Shown here one piece after another: positions 8,307 to 16,226 of a stretch of DNA of 64,000 nucleotides. Positions within the stretch are counted from its first letter, which is position 1; each line of letters starts with the position of its first letter. Made by a program: the position numbers and the translations under genes. Source of the DNA: Fangia hongkongensis FSC776 = DSM 21703 (GTDB taxonomy: Bacteria > Pseudomonadota > Gammaproteobacteria > Francisellales > Francisellaceae); the NCBI RefSeq assembly GCF_000379445.1, contig NZ_KB902239.1:62145-126144 (forward strand), given 5' to 3'. Under the pieces are notes generated by a model. It saw nothing but the letters and a program-made list of their open reading frames with translations, searched no databases and was not told the origin of the DNA.

Positions 8307-9533
8307 ATGAAAAAATCATTGTTCTCTCTTTTGTTAGTTGTGTTTATTGATGCCGCAGGTATTGGTATTTTATTTCCAATACTCAACAGTATTATCATGG
8401 ATCCAACGGTTAATTTCTTGCCGCATGGTTTATCCTCATATTACCGTCATCTCTATTATGGTGCCGTCATAGCGGTGTTTTTTCTTTGCTGGTTTGTCGG
8501 AGCAACCTTTATATCAAAAGCATCTGATGATCTGGGGAGAAAAAAGGCATTATTAATCTGCCTTTATGGCATATTTGTAGGTTATGCATTAACCATATTA
8601 GCAATTTATTTGAAAAGCATGAGTCTTTTAATTTTAGGGCGCGTTATTGGTGGGCTCACAGCCGCAAGTCAGCCTGTGGCTCAGGCAGCGATTATCGATA
8701 TCAGTAGTGAAAAGGACAGAACAAAAAACTTAGGACTTATTATGTTTGCCTTTTCTTTGGGTTTGGTGGCAGGTCCCTTATTGGGAGGCATGTTATCTGA
8801 TAACAGGATTAATATAAACTTTACCCCAGCAACGCCTTTTTATGTGATATTGATTATAACAATTGTCAATCTCTATTGCTTGATTCGCTATTTTAAAAAC
8901 AAAGATGAGCGCGCATCTTCTTTTCAGTTTAAACCGTTGGAGTTAATCACTCAATTTCTCCCTGTTTTTCGTTTAAAGCAAGTTCGTAATTTAAGCTTAA
9001 TCTTCTTTATCATGCAGTTTGCATTTAATACTTTTTATGTTTTTATTCCAGCTTTTTTATACCAAAAATATGGCTTTAAAACACTGGAAAATAGCATGGT
9101 GATGCTGGCGCTTGGCTTATCAATGGCAATTAGCTCAGGGTTTTTAGTCCCAAGAGTTCATAAGCACCTAAACAATAAACAAATGGTGAAAGTAGGCCTA
9201 TTTGTAATGCTTGTTATGGTCGTTTTATTGCTTGCCATTAACAGTGCGATTGCGCCGTATATTTTGGCGATACCTTATATGCTGGCATTTGGTATTGCCT
9301 ATACAAGTATGCTTGCACTTTTTTCACAAAGTGTTGATGAAGCTAAACAAGGTTGGGTAATGGGTATTACGGTTTCTTTGTTTACTTTGGGAGCAGCGCT
9401 TACTTCCTTTATTGGTGGCTGGCTGATGATGATAGATATTAACCTTCCTATGATTGTTGCAAGTGTTGGTTTTCTAATTAGCTTGATTCTAATGAGTGTT
9501 TTGAGAGTTAATATAAAAAACCCGAGCGCTTAG
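8307..9533 (+). CDS. Major facilitator superfamily transporter
   Basis: A 408-residue protein with about twelve hydrophobic segments. The loop between segments 2 and 3 reads DDLGRKKAL, the classic MFS motif A, and motif C-like GLVAGPLLGGMLSD appears at the end of segment 5, a feature of drug:proton antiporters. It resembles TetA/Bcr-type exporters in layout. The substrate is unknown; the divergent HxlR regulator points to export of an electrophile, quinone or antimicrobial (inference). Start at ATG 8307; the Shine-Dalgarno is poor. Confidence 0.87.
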   Translation: MKKSLFSLLLVVFIDAAGIGILFPILNSIIMDPTVNFLPHGLSSYYRHLYYGAVIAVFFLCWFVGATFISKASDDLGRKKALLICLYGIFVGYALTILAIYLKSMSLLILGRVIGGLTAASQPVAQAAIIDISSEKDRTKNLGLIMFAFSLGLVAGPLLGGMLSDNRININFTPATPFYVILIITIVNLYCLIRYFKNKDERASSFQFKPLELITQFLPVFRLKQVRNLSLIFFIMQFAFNTFYVFIPAFLYQKYGFKTLENSMVMLALGLSMAISSGFLVPRVHKHLNNKQMVKVGLFVMLVMVVLLLAINSAIAPYILAIPYMLAFGIAYTSMLALFSQSVDEAKQGWVMGITVSLFTLGAALTSFIGGWLMMIDINLPMIVASVGFLISLILMSVLRVNIKNPSA

Positions 9534-9641
9534 CATTAAGTGCAGGCTAACATAATGGTCTTTGTAAATTGAAATTATTCATAGGCATAAGCACCTTTAG
9601 ATGGTTTAATGCTGGCTAGCTGGTATTACGAGGGTAGTTTG

Positions 9642-10439
9642 ATGAGAAAAACTAATAAAATAATTGCGTTGGCACTAAGCTTAGCATCCATAAGTGCCTA
9701 TGCATTGGAGAAGCCTTTAAAGGTGTGTACAACAGGGGATTATCCTCCGCTTACGTATTACAATGCCAATACGAATCAATATCAAGGCTTTGCGATAACA
9801 GCGATTGAGCATTTCGCTTATTCTCAGGGAAGAAAAGTTGAGTTTATTAAAACGACTTGGCCAGATCTAAATCACGATTTGGTCAATAAATGTGATATTG
9901 CGGTTGGTGGAATTACAAAAAATGCAAAACGGGCAAAGCTGTTTGTATTTTCTCAAGCATTGGAGCAAAATCAAAAGGCGCCCATTGTTTCCAAAGTGAA
10001 TGAGAAGTACTTTAAAAGCTTTAATGATATCGATCAAAAAAATGTGACAGTGATTGAAAATAAAGGTGGCACCAATGAGCCATTTGCCAAATCTCATATT
10101 CATCAAGCAGAAATTATGATTGTTCCGTCAAATGAAGCGGCCTATGCATGTCTTAATAAATATCCGAATAAAAAACTTGTGATGTTTACAGATAAGATAG
10201 AAATTCAGTATCGATCTTTAATGAAAGGGAGTATATTGTCGCAATTCGGTATTGATTTTACCATCACCAATAACCCTGTTACCGAGAAGGTATTTATGGC
10301 GAATAAAGGCGCAGTTGGGAAGAAGCTAATCACTGAGTTTGATCAATACTATCAACAGCATAAAAGTGAGTTTAAGCTTTGGTATAATAAAGCGCTAGAG
10401 CTGTCATATCCTGAAGTTAAAGCGAGCTGTCCTTTTTAA
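9642..10439 (+). CDS. Periplasmic substrate-binding-like protein, PheC (cyclohexadienyl dehydratase)-like
   Basis: A signal peptide (MRKTNKIIALALSLASISAYA) precedes a type 2 periplasmic-binding fold: VCTTGDYPPLTYYN, then TWPDL, CDIAVGGITKN-x-KRAK, and GGTNEPFA. VCTTGDY, the TW segment and GGTNE are features of periplasmic cyclohexadienyl/arogenate dehydratase PheC rather than of ordinary amino-acid binding proteins. It could therefore be an enzyme for phenylalanine synthesis or a solute receptor. No ABC permease is nearby, which favours an enzyme. The ATG at 9642 is chosen over one at 9609 because AGGG at 9631-9634 lies seven bases upstream and the signal peptide starts there. It overlaps nsrR tail to tail by 23 bases. 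Confidence 0.75.
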   Translation: MRKTNKIIALALSLASISAYALEKPLKVCTTGDYPPLTYYNANTNQYQGFAITAIEHFAYSQGRKVEFIKTTWPDLNHDLVNKCDIAVGGITKNAKRAKLFVFSQALEQNQKAPIVSKVNEKYFKSFNDIDQKNVTVIENKGGTNEPFAKSHIHQAEIMIVPSNEAAYACLNKYPNKKLVMFTDKIEIQYRSLMKGSILSQFGIDFTITNNPVTEKVFMANKGAVGKKLITEFDQYYQQHKSEFKLWYNKALELSYPEVKASCPF

Positions 10440-10869
10440 CCTTATCCATAAAGCCAGTAGATAGATCACGATTGATCAGAATATCACTCAGCGTGTAATT
10501 GGCCAATTCACGCATAAAACTTGATAGAGCCTTATTCAGCACATTTTTCAGCTTACACTGTGGGGTGATAATGCAGTTGTTCTTAAGGCTATTAAAGCAC
10601 TCGGCAATATTAAAATTGGGCTCGAGCGCTTTGATAATGGTTGCTAAATCAAGCGACTTTACATCTTCTTGTAATAGAAGCCCGCCATTTTTCCCTTTAA
10701 TGCTTACAATGAAGTTACATTTGCTTAGGTGATGCACGACTTTAATCATATGGTTATGTGAAATGTTGAAAAATGAGGAAATTTCTTTGGCTGTGCAGCG
10801 TCTGTCTTGATGCTGAGCAAGGTAAATAAGTGTTCGTAATGCGTAGTCTGTGAATTGTGTTAACTGCAT
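10417..10869 (-). CDS. nsrR: NsrR-type Rrf2 family nitric-oxide-sensing repressor
   Basis: A 150-residue Rrf2 regulator. MQLTQFTDYALRTLIYLA and the KCNFIVSIKGKNGGLLL wing are typical of NsrR/IscR. Three Cys in the pattern ECFNSLKNNCIITPQCKL match the NsrR [Fe-S] cluster ligands (C-x7-C-x5-C), a cluster destroyed by nitric oxide. It lies 117 bases downstream of the alternative oxidase gene on the same strand, so both can be transcribed from the promoter at 11710-11739, which contains an NsrR-like operator; this would give autoregulation. IscR is less likely because its Cys spacing differs and no isc genes are present. Confidence 0.88.
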   Translation of the reverse strand: MQLTQFTDYALRTLIYLAQHQDRRCTAKEISSFFNISHNHMIKVVHHLSKCNFIVSIKGKNGGLLLQEDVKSLDLATIIKALEPNFNIAECFNSLKNNCIITPQCKLKNVLNKALSSFMRELANYTLSDILINRDLSTGFMDKVKKDSSL

Positions 10870-10986
10870 AAATTGGCGCTACCCTAAATAAAATAATTGA
10901 TCATTGCTATCAGAAATTTATGTCAGTTTAAAAGAAATATCTCAGAGATACAAATAACATCGTAATGTTGCAACATGTATGTAGTG

Positions 10987-11679
10987 TTATATACGTTGAT
11001 TTGCTTTAAGGGATTTTTTAAGTTGTTTAGAGTTGTTAAGAGAATCAACAAATCCATGATTAACATCTCTATGCTCGGCTTCATCAGCACGAATGACTAA
11101 AATCACATCACGTAGGGTCGCAGTTTCAGGCAGCTGCCAATACTGAATGGCAATGTCTGGTGCAGGGACATTTTGATGTCTTCCAGCATCTACCTCCTGC
11201 AAGTATTTGGTATAGCTAATAACGGCTTCTTCTTCAAAGTAACCAACCACACGGTGTGCTGTTTTAGACGAAATGAGATAAAGAAGGAAATAAAAGTGAT
11301 AAAATACAAACTGTACAATAATGATAAGAAAGCGCTCGACAAAATTAGGTTTTGCAATCTCAATAAAAGTCATTAAGTGCATTCTTTCATTTTCGGCCTC
11401 ATCAAGCAAGACTCGAATCCAGCCCTGATCATCTTTAATTTTTCTAAGTGCATGTAAGTGTTGTAATAAACCTCCGACCATTCCGGGAACAGCTGCAACG
11501 GTTTCTAGCACGACAGCTCTGTGACCATAACGTTTTGCAAAAAACAAATCTGCAAAAAAACGAAGTAGTTTAACAAAGCTATAAGCAACTTTATCACTCA
11601 ATGTTCTTGGTTTGACATGTGTATCGATATCAATGTTAAGATCAGTATTTTTGGTAGCCTTAAATGAATAGCGCTTCAT
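10987..11679 (-). CDS. aox: Alternative oxidase (cyanide- and NO-tolerant ubiquinol oxidase)
   Basis: A di-iron membrane oxidase that passes electrons from ubiquinol to oxygen without pumping protons. Iron-ligand motifs are present in order: [12 protein letters not shown] (E-x2-M-H region), [11 protein letters not shown] (second Glu motif) and [14 protein letters not shown] (E-x2-H). The start is set at the ATG at 11679, where AAGGA lies seven bases upstream; the longer frame to 11754 would run through the promoter. Bacterial AOX genes are uncommon outside marine and alpha/gammaproteobacterial groups. Control by the adjacent NsrR is expected, as AOX works when NO poisons haem-copper oxidases; a comparable NsrR-aox link has been reported in Vibrio fischeri. 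Confidence 0.93.
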   Translation of the reverse strand: MKRYSFKATKNTDLNIDIDTHVKPRTLSDKVAYSFVKLLRFFADLFFAKRYGHRAVVLETVAAVPGMVGGLLQHLHALRKIKDDQGWIRVLLDEAENERMHLMTFIEIAKPNFVERFLIIIVQFVFYHFYFLLYLISSKTAHRVVGYFEEEAVISYTKYLQEVDAGRHQNVPAPDIAIQYWQLPETATLRDVILVIRADEAEHRDVNHGFVDSLNNSKQLKKSLKANQRI

Positions 11680-11698
11680 ATTATCGTCCTTTTCTAAT

Positions 11699-11739
11699 AA
11701 TTTGCATTTAGAATACATATTATGATATGCTTTTGTCAA
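11699..11739 (-). promoter_or_regulatory. aox promoter with overlapping NsrR-like operator
   Basis: On the minus strand a perfect -35 TTGACA (11739-11734) is followed after 18 bases by TATTCT (11715-11710). Overlapping the -10 is a 23-bp 11-1-11 inverted repeat at 11699-11721 whose halves, AATTTGCATTT and GAATACATATT, match the enterobacterial NsrR consensus halves at 9 and 8 of 11 positions. Its position fits simple repression by NsrR. Confidence 0.7.
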
Positions 11740-11761
11740 GCATTGCGAAAGCATGTTAAAT
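11733..11761 (+). promoter_or_regulatory. Putative tehB promoter, back to back with the aox promoter
   Basis: TTGTCA (11733-11738), 17-base spacer, TTAAAT (11756-11761) on the + strand. Its -35 overlaps the aox -35 on the opposite strand, so polymerase or a regulator bound to one side could affect the other. Confidence 0.45.
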
Positions 11762-11789
11762 TAAAAAGCTATTAAGGAGAAAAAATACA

Positions 11790-12689
11790 ATGAAAGACCC
11801 TTTAGATCGATTGATGCATTACAAAAGCATATCCATTCAAAATAAAGAAAAAGCAAGCTACTTTTTGAATTCGCATAGCACAAAAGAGGGGAGTTGGGCA
11901 GAGTTTAGATTAATACAAGGCAAGGTTGAATTTCTTTTTATCGACGCTGAAGGAAGTATACTTTCTTCACATGTGCTTAAAAAAGAAGGGGATAAAGTCA
12001 TAGTGCCGCCAAGTGCATTACATCAGCTTAAATTGCTAGATGAGGACTTTAGTGCTGAGATTTCTTTTTTCTGTCAAAGCCATCGTTACTTTAGCAAAAA
12101 ATACGCGCTTGGGAATGTTCACAGTGATCTTTTGTATGCCTATGATCATTATCTTGCTGATAGGGTGAATATGAAGGTTTTGGATGTGGGATGCGGTCAG
12201 GGAAGAAATTTGTTGTTTCTTGCAAAAGAAGGGCATCATCTAACAGGCATTGATTACAATGAACAGGCACTGGATAAGATTGCCCTAATTGCTCAAAAAG
12301 AAAGCTTAGAAAATATCCAGTTGATAAAATCAGATTTAAATAATCCGCTGCCAGATGAATTGGGTGGTGATTATGATCTTATTATTAGTACGGTTAGTTT
12401 GCAGTTTCTAGATCCAGATAGGATAGAGGGTTTGCTCACTCATTTACGTGCAATCACTAAAGCTGGGGGCATGCATATTCTTGTTTTTCCGATTGCAAAG
12501 TCGCCATTTGTCTTTCCAGCGCATTTTAGCTATTTGGCTCAAGAAAAAGAGCTATATGATCAATACCAACAAGCTGGGTGGTCGTTATTGGAATATAAAG
12601 AGCAAGTAGGAAGGCTTCACCGAGAGGATGAAAATGGCTTTCCCATTCAAGGGATATTTGCGCTATTAGTCGCACAAAGACATCTATGA
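11790..12689 (+). CDS. tehB: TehB-like SAM-dependent methyltransferase with N-terminal cupin-like domain
   Basis: About 299 residues in two parts: an N-terminal DUF1971/TehB-N-like domain (about 1-100, GSWAEFRLIQG ... VPPSALHQLK) and a Rossmann methyltransferase (about 105-299). SAM motif I is VLDVGCGQGRNLLFLA, the acidic motif II is GIDYNEQAL, and YDLIIS is motif post-II. The two-domain form is that of Haemophilus TehB, which confers tellurite and oxidant tolerance. It is divergent from aox with overlapping promoters and convergent with the P450 gene. The physiological substrate is not known. Confidence 0.83.
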   Translation: MKDPLDRLMHYKSISIQNKEKASYFLNSHSTKEGSWAEFRLIQGKVEFLFIDAEGSILSSHVLKKEGDKVIVPPSALHQLKLLDEDFSAEISFFCQSHRYFSKKYALGNVHSDLLYAYDHYLADRVNMKVLDVGCGQGRNLLFLAKEGHHLTGIDYNEQALDKIALIAQKESLENIQLIKSDLNNPLPDELGGDYDLIISTVSLQFLDPDRIEGLLTHLRAITKAGGMHILVFPIAKSPFVFPAHFSYLAQEKELYDQYQQAGWSLLEYKEQVGRLHREDENGFPIQGIFALLVAQRHL

Positions 12690-12703
12690 TATTAAGTGGC
12701 GGT

Positions 12704-13900
12704 TTATTTTAACTCGATGATTAAAGCACGATAGCCATTGGCGGGGAATACAAGTTTTTCAGGTGTGTGCAAAGAGGATAATGTAAAACTGTCTGTCTGT
12801 TTAAATAGCTCATACATGGCAATTTTAAGTTGTATACGTGCAAGCTGAATGCCCATACACTCATGTGTTCCATAACCATACATTAAATGCTCTGAGTGAT
12901 CACGTCCCCATTGAAACTGATCAGGGTTATCAAATACATCACCATCGCGATTAGCCGAACACCAGTTCACATGCACAAACTGCCCTTTTTTAATGTGGAT
13001 GCCATTAAACTCTACATCTTCGGTTGCAACGCGTTTAGATTGAACAAGACTGCCATGTAATCTTGTGATTTCATCTAATGCTTCATCAAGTAGTGATAGC
13101 TCATTGCGGATTTGCTGCTGAATGTCAGGGTGTGTTGCCAAAAAATGGATACAGTTAGTAATATTACAAGCCATCGAGCTGACAAGTCCCATATTCAGAT
13201 TACGAATAAGGCTGGATATCTCTGCATCAGGCATTGGTTTACCGTCAATCTGAATGTTTAATAAATCATCGGTCAAATCAGAGGTTTGATTGATGGCTTG
13301 AGCATTTTGAGCACGCCTTGCATTAAGTTGCGTGTAAATTAAGTGATTCCACTCATTGGCATTGGCAATATTTTGTTTCTTATCATCATGCAATGTTGCG
13401 CGTAAATTGTTAAGTGTCCAATCAATTAATATCTTATCTAAAGAGAGATCCCAATTAAGGAGGGCGAGCTCAACTCTGGCAGTGAAATAAAAAGCAAATC
13501 TTGCTGCATCAAAGACTGAGGGCGTGTTTTTTGCCTCTTTTAATAATTCAACTGCAATTTGTTCATATTTAGCGAGTAGAGGCAGCATTTTTTCATTTGT
13601 AAAGGCTTTGCCGATTGCGCGCCTGTACTTTGAGTGATCTGGCTCATCTAACCCATGAGGGACAAAAAGGTGCTTTGAAGCTTGGGCGCTAAAGATCCGG
13701 TCATTTTCTAGAATTCTCTTAACATCGCGATGTTTAAAAAACATATAGCTATTGGCATCTTTATTTTTAACTACGGGAAAGTGTTTTAACATCTGATCAT
13801 AGGCTTTGTTTTGATCTTCAGTAACCTCAGTGGCGCGGATATCAAAAAGTTGATCTTGGAAGTTAATAGGGCTTGATGATTTATCTGTGGGTTTTATCAT
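12704..13900 (-). CDS. Cytochrome P450
   Basis: A 398-residue soluble bacterial P450. Landmarks: DEPDHSKYRRAIGKAFT (helix C region), E-x2-R in DEITRLHG (helix K), ANRD-x3-F and the haem loop YGYGTHECMG with the thiolate Cys. The helix I oxygen-activation motif, usually A-G-x-D/E-T, is replaced by GLVSSMA: alignment back from FLATHPD puts Ser at both the acid and the Thr position. This occurs in a recognisable P450 subset and suggests altered O2 activation or non-monooxygenase chemistry. No ferredoxin or reductase is adjacent. A perfect 19-bp palindrome lies 33 bases before its ATG, preceded by AGGAG. Confidence 0.93.
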   Translation of the reverse strand: MIKPTDKSSSPINFQDQLFDIRATEVTEDQNKAYDQMLKHFPVVKNKDANSYMFFKHRDVKRILENDRIFSAQASKHLFVPHGLDEPDHSKYRRAIGKAFTNEKMLPLLAKYEQIAVELLKEAKNTPSVFDAARFAFYFTARVELALLNWDLSLDKILIDWTLNNLRATLHDDKKQNIANANEWNHLIYTQLNARRAQNAQAINQTSDLTDDLLNIQIDGKPMPDAEISSLIRNLNMGLVSSMACNITNCIHFLATHPDIQQQIRNELSLLDEALDEITRLHGSLVQSKRVATEDVEFNGIHIKKGQFVHVNWCSANRDGDVFDNPDQFQWGRDHSEHLMYGYGTHECMGIQLARIQLKIAMYELFKQTDSFTLSSLHTPEKLVFPANGYRALIIELK

Positions 13901-13932
13901 TACATTCTCCTTTTATAATAAGTATATAAATT

Positions 13933-13951
13933 ACATATTATAATAATATGT
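13933..13951. promoter_or_regulatory. Perfect 19-bp palindrome upstream of the P450 gene
   Basis: ACATATTAT-A-ATAATATGT (9-1-9, no mismatches) begins 33 bases before the P450 start codon, a typical operator position for a dimeric repressor. The ACATATTAT half also appears in the aox promoter (11716-11724), which may be coincidence in AT-rich DNA. No regulator gene adjoins. Confidence 0.45.
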
Positions 13952-14020
13952 ATGTCAAATGAATATTTACAATTTTTATCTTTATGCCCCTATTCATCGA
14001 ATATTTGAGCTAAGAGTACT

Positions 14021-14044
14021 GTAAAATGGTTTGCGGGTGGTATA
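14021..14044 (+). repeat. Right-end fragment of the MITE family upstream of tolQ
   Basis: GTAAAATGGTTTGCGGGTGGTATA is identical to the last 24 bases of full copies 19097 and 57720; no left end is present. It supplies TGGTATAAA, an extended -10, 97 bases before the tolQ start codon in the sense orientation. Confidence 0.7.
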
Positions 14045-14141
14045 AATCTAAGGAATCTTAGAAAAACGCCGGAATTTCCTTTTGTAATTGCCTGTATCAT
14101 CATAGAATTAACGGCAAAAGAAGTCAGAGTGTGAGTAGATT

Positions 14142-14840
14142 GTGGCAAATAATTTGTCGTTTTGGCATCTCATTGCAAATGCCGATATTGTTGTTCAGTT
14201 GATTATGTTAATTTTGGTTGTTGGTTCTGTGTGGTCATGGGCTATTATGATTCAACGCTATCAAGTGACAAAGCAAGCAAAACTAGAGGCAAAACGCTTT
14301 GCCAGAGAGTTTTGGTCAAGTGGGAATATTTCAAAGATATATCAAAAACTCTCAGCGAATAAAACTCAAGTCAAAGGCATGTCATATCTTTTTAGTTGTG
14401 GCTTTCGTGAGTTTTTGCGTTTAAGAAAGCAAGGAAACTTACATGGTGATGTGGTTTTAGAAGGGGTCGAAAGATCGATGCGTGTTGCTATGATGCAGGA
14501 ATCTGAAAAGCTTGAGCATCAAATCTCTCTTCTTGGCACCATTGGCTCTATTGCCCCTTATGTTGGTCTGTTGGGAACTGTATGGGGAATTATGGCTTCT
14601 TTTACTGCTTTAGGTGGTGTGGAACAAGCCACTTTATCCATGGTCGCACCACATATTGCAGAGGCACTTATTGCAACCGCACTTGGGCTTTTTGTTGCGA
14701 TTCCTGCGGTGGTTGGCTATAACCGTTTTTCAAAATCAGTTGATGCGGTTTTGCTTGAATATGAGAATTTTCAAGATGAGCTCTGTACGCTTTTATATCG
14801 TGAGGCATATAAACCGCAAAGTGAGAGCACAAATGCGTAG
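14142..14840 (+). CDS. tolQ: Tol-Pal system inner-membrane protein TolQ
   Basis: First gene of a complete Tol-Pal operon. TolQ forms the proton-driven motor with TolR in the inner membrane and helps outer-membrane constriction at division. The 232-residue protein has an N-terminal membrane segment (about 14-36) and the paired segments around GTIGSIAPYVGLLGTVWGIM and ALIATALGLFVAIPAVVGYN, which are the MotA/TolQ/ExbB signature. It starts with GTG at 14142. The tolR start codon overlaps its end by eight bases. The only obvious promoter-like sequence upstream is in the MITE fragment. Confidence 0.96.
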   Translation: MANNLSFWHLIANADIVVQLIMLILVVGSVWSWAIMIQRYQVTKQAKLEAKRFAREFWSSGNISKIYQKLSANKTQVKGMSYLFSCGFREFLRLRKQGNLHGDVVLEGVERSMRVAMMQESEKLEHQISLLGTIGSIAPYVGLLGTVWGIMASFTALGGVEQATLSMVAPHIAEALIATALGLFVAIPAVVGYNRFSKSVDAVLLEYENFQDELCTLLYREAYKPQSESTNA

Positions 14841-15270
14841 ACGTGCCTCAAGACGGACTAAGCGAAAGGCCATGGTTGAGATTAATGTTGTGCCGTATAT
14901 CGATGTGATGCTGGTACTTTTGATTATCTTTATGATTACCGCACCGATGTTGACACAAGGCGTAAAGGTGAGTCTACCTGAGGCAAGTGCCAAAAAGATT
15001 CCTCCAACAGAAACAAAGCCACTGATTGTAACAGTAAATCAACAGGGGCAGTATTTTTTAAACCAAGGGAATGATCAAAATGCTATTTCTGCGGATAATT
15101 TAAAACAAGCAGTCGCAAGCATGTTATCACAGAACCCTAAAAAAGAAGTTTATGTTCGTGGAGATAAATCGGCTAGTTATGGAGAGGTTGTCTCTGCCAT
15201 GGTGTTATTGCAAAAATCAGGTGTGAAAAGCGTCGGGCTTGTCACTGATGATAAACTGGCAAGTAGTTAA
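14833..15270 (+). CDS. tolR: Tol-Pal system protein TolR
   Basis: The stator/peptidoglycan-contact partner of TolQ. A basic cytoplasmic N-terminus (MRRRASRRTKRK) leads to MVEINVVPYIDVMLVLLIIF, the conserved ExbD/TolR segment with the proton-carrying Asp, then a periplasmic domain (about 60-145). The frame is open far upstream inside tolQ, but ATG 14833 gives the family length (145 aa) and immediate coupling to tolQ. Ends eight bases before tolA. Confidence 0.96.
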   Translation: MRRRASRRTKRKAMVEINVVPYIDVMLVLLIIFMITAPMLTQGVKVSLPEASAKKIPPTETKPLIVTVNQQGQYFLNQGNDQNAISADNLKQAVASMLSQNPKKEVYVRGDKSASYGEVVSAMVLLQKSGVKSVGLVTDDKLASS

Positions 15271-15278
15271 GTATTAAA

Positions 15279-16223
15279 ATGTCGCAAAGAAGTTTTGTAG
15301 AGAACATCAAAGATCTGATTAAAAAGGCGACTGATACCTTTGAAAAACGAAGTGTCTGTTACTCTATAGCACTACATATTTTACTGGTCGCCTTATTAAT
15401 CTTTTTATCTTGGTATGTATCTTCTCATGAGAACAAAGTGACATTAAACCTTGCCCCTAAAGCTTCGTCAAACACGCCGATTGTCAATGCCAGTATTGTG
15501 AATGAAAGCACGCTTTCGCCAGCGGTTGTGCCTGTACAAAAGGCACAAGTCTCAGAGCCAGAAATACAAAAACCAATCACTTCTGATAAAAACACATTAG
15601 CACTTGAAGCGTTGGAGAAAAAGTTGGCCGAGGCAAAGCAAGTCGCATTTGAAAAAGCAAAAGAGCAAGCAAGAGAAAAAGCGCAAAAAGAACGTGAACA
15701 AAAGGCATTAGAAGCAAAAGCGCGCATAGAGAAAGCACAAAAAGAGCAAGAGGAAAAAAAGCGTGAGGCAGCTAAACAAGCAAAAGAGTTAGCAGCAAAA
15801 AGACTGGAAAAAGCGGCAAAAGAAGCCAAAGAAGCAAAAGAAAAAGAGGCAAAACGTCAGCAGGCAGCCCTTGATGCACTTAGAGTCTCTGCACTTAATG
15901 ATCTGGCAAGCGAGCATGCACAAGCTGAGCAAGCAAGCTTGACTGAAAGGGCGCTTCAAAATTATGCCAGTGAATATAAAAGGCGTATTGAGTCTGTATG
16001 GGTAATGGATGGGTGTCGTAAAATTGATAACTATAAATTGCCAACAGTACTTGTGATGGCAAATTCTGCTCCTAAAATAGTGGTATCAAGTGGTGATAGT
16101 AATTGTGATCGCTCATTACTTTTGGCGTTTAGCAATACACAAGCGCCACCACTGCCAGCGGATAAAAAAGCGCGTGAGCTAATTGCTGAGGGCATTAATT
16201 TTCAATTTGGTCAAAAAGGATAA
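15279..16223 (+). CDS. tolA: Tol-Pal system protein TolA
   Basis: A 314-residue protein with one membrane anchor (about 27-47), then a Pro/Ser-poor linker, a long Ala-Lys-Glu-rich helix (about 105-210, spanning the periplasm) and a compact C-terminal domain containing Cys residues in VMDGCRKID and SNCDRSLLLAF. The C-terminal domain binds TolB and Pal in the energised state. Low-complexity helix and order in the operon make the assignment secure. Nine bases follow tolR; tolB starts four bases after its stop. Confidence 0.95.
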   Translation: MSQRSFVENIKDLIKKATDTFEKRSVCYSIALHILLVALLIFLSWYVSSHENKVTLNLAPKASSNTPIVNASIVNESTLSPAVVPVQKAQVSEPEIQKPITSDKNTLALEALEKKLAEAKQVAFEKAKEQAREKAQKEREQKALEAKARIEKAQKEQEEKKREAAKQAKELAAKRLEKAAKEAKEAKEKEAKRQQAALDALRVSALNDLASEHAQAEQASLTERALQNYASEYKRRIESVWVMDGCRKIDNYKLPTVLVMANSAPKIVVSSGDSNCDRSLLLAFSNTQAPPLPADKKARELIAEGINFQFGQKG

Positions 16224-16226
16224 AAA

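Noticed and set aside
11680-11754. 25-residue N-terminal extension of the alternative oxidase
   Set aside because: It covers the promoter and NsrR-like site; the ATG at 11679 has an AAGGA at the right distance.
14614-14832. Upstream extension of the tolR frame inside tolQ
   Set aside because: Lies within tolQ in another frame; ATG 14833 gives the family start and length.
15425-15829. 134-codon minus-strand ORF within tolA
   Set aside because: Ser/Ala/Phe/Cys-rich antisense of the Ala-Lys-Glu helix; a composition artefact.
15590-15860. Possible tandem DNA repeat in tolA
   Set aside because: The A/G-rich pattern comes from the Ala-Lys-Glu helix codons; units are irregular and it is normal for TolA.
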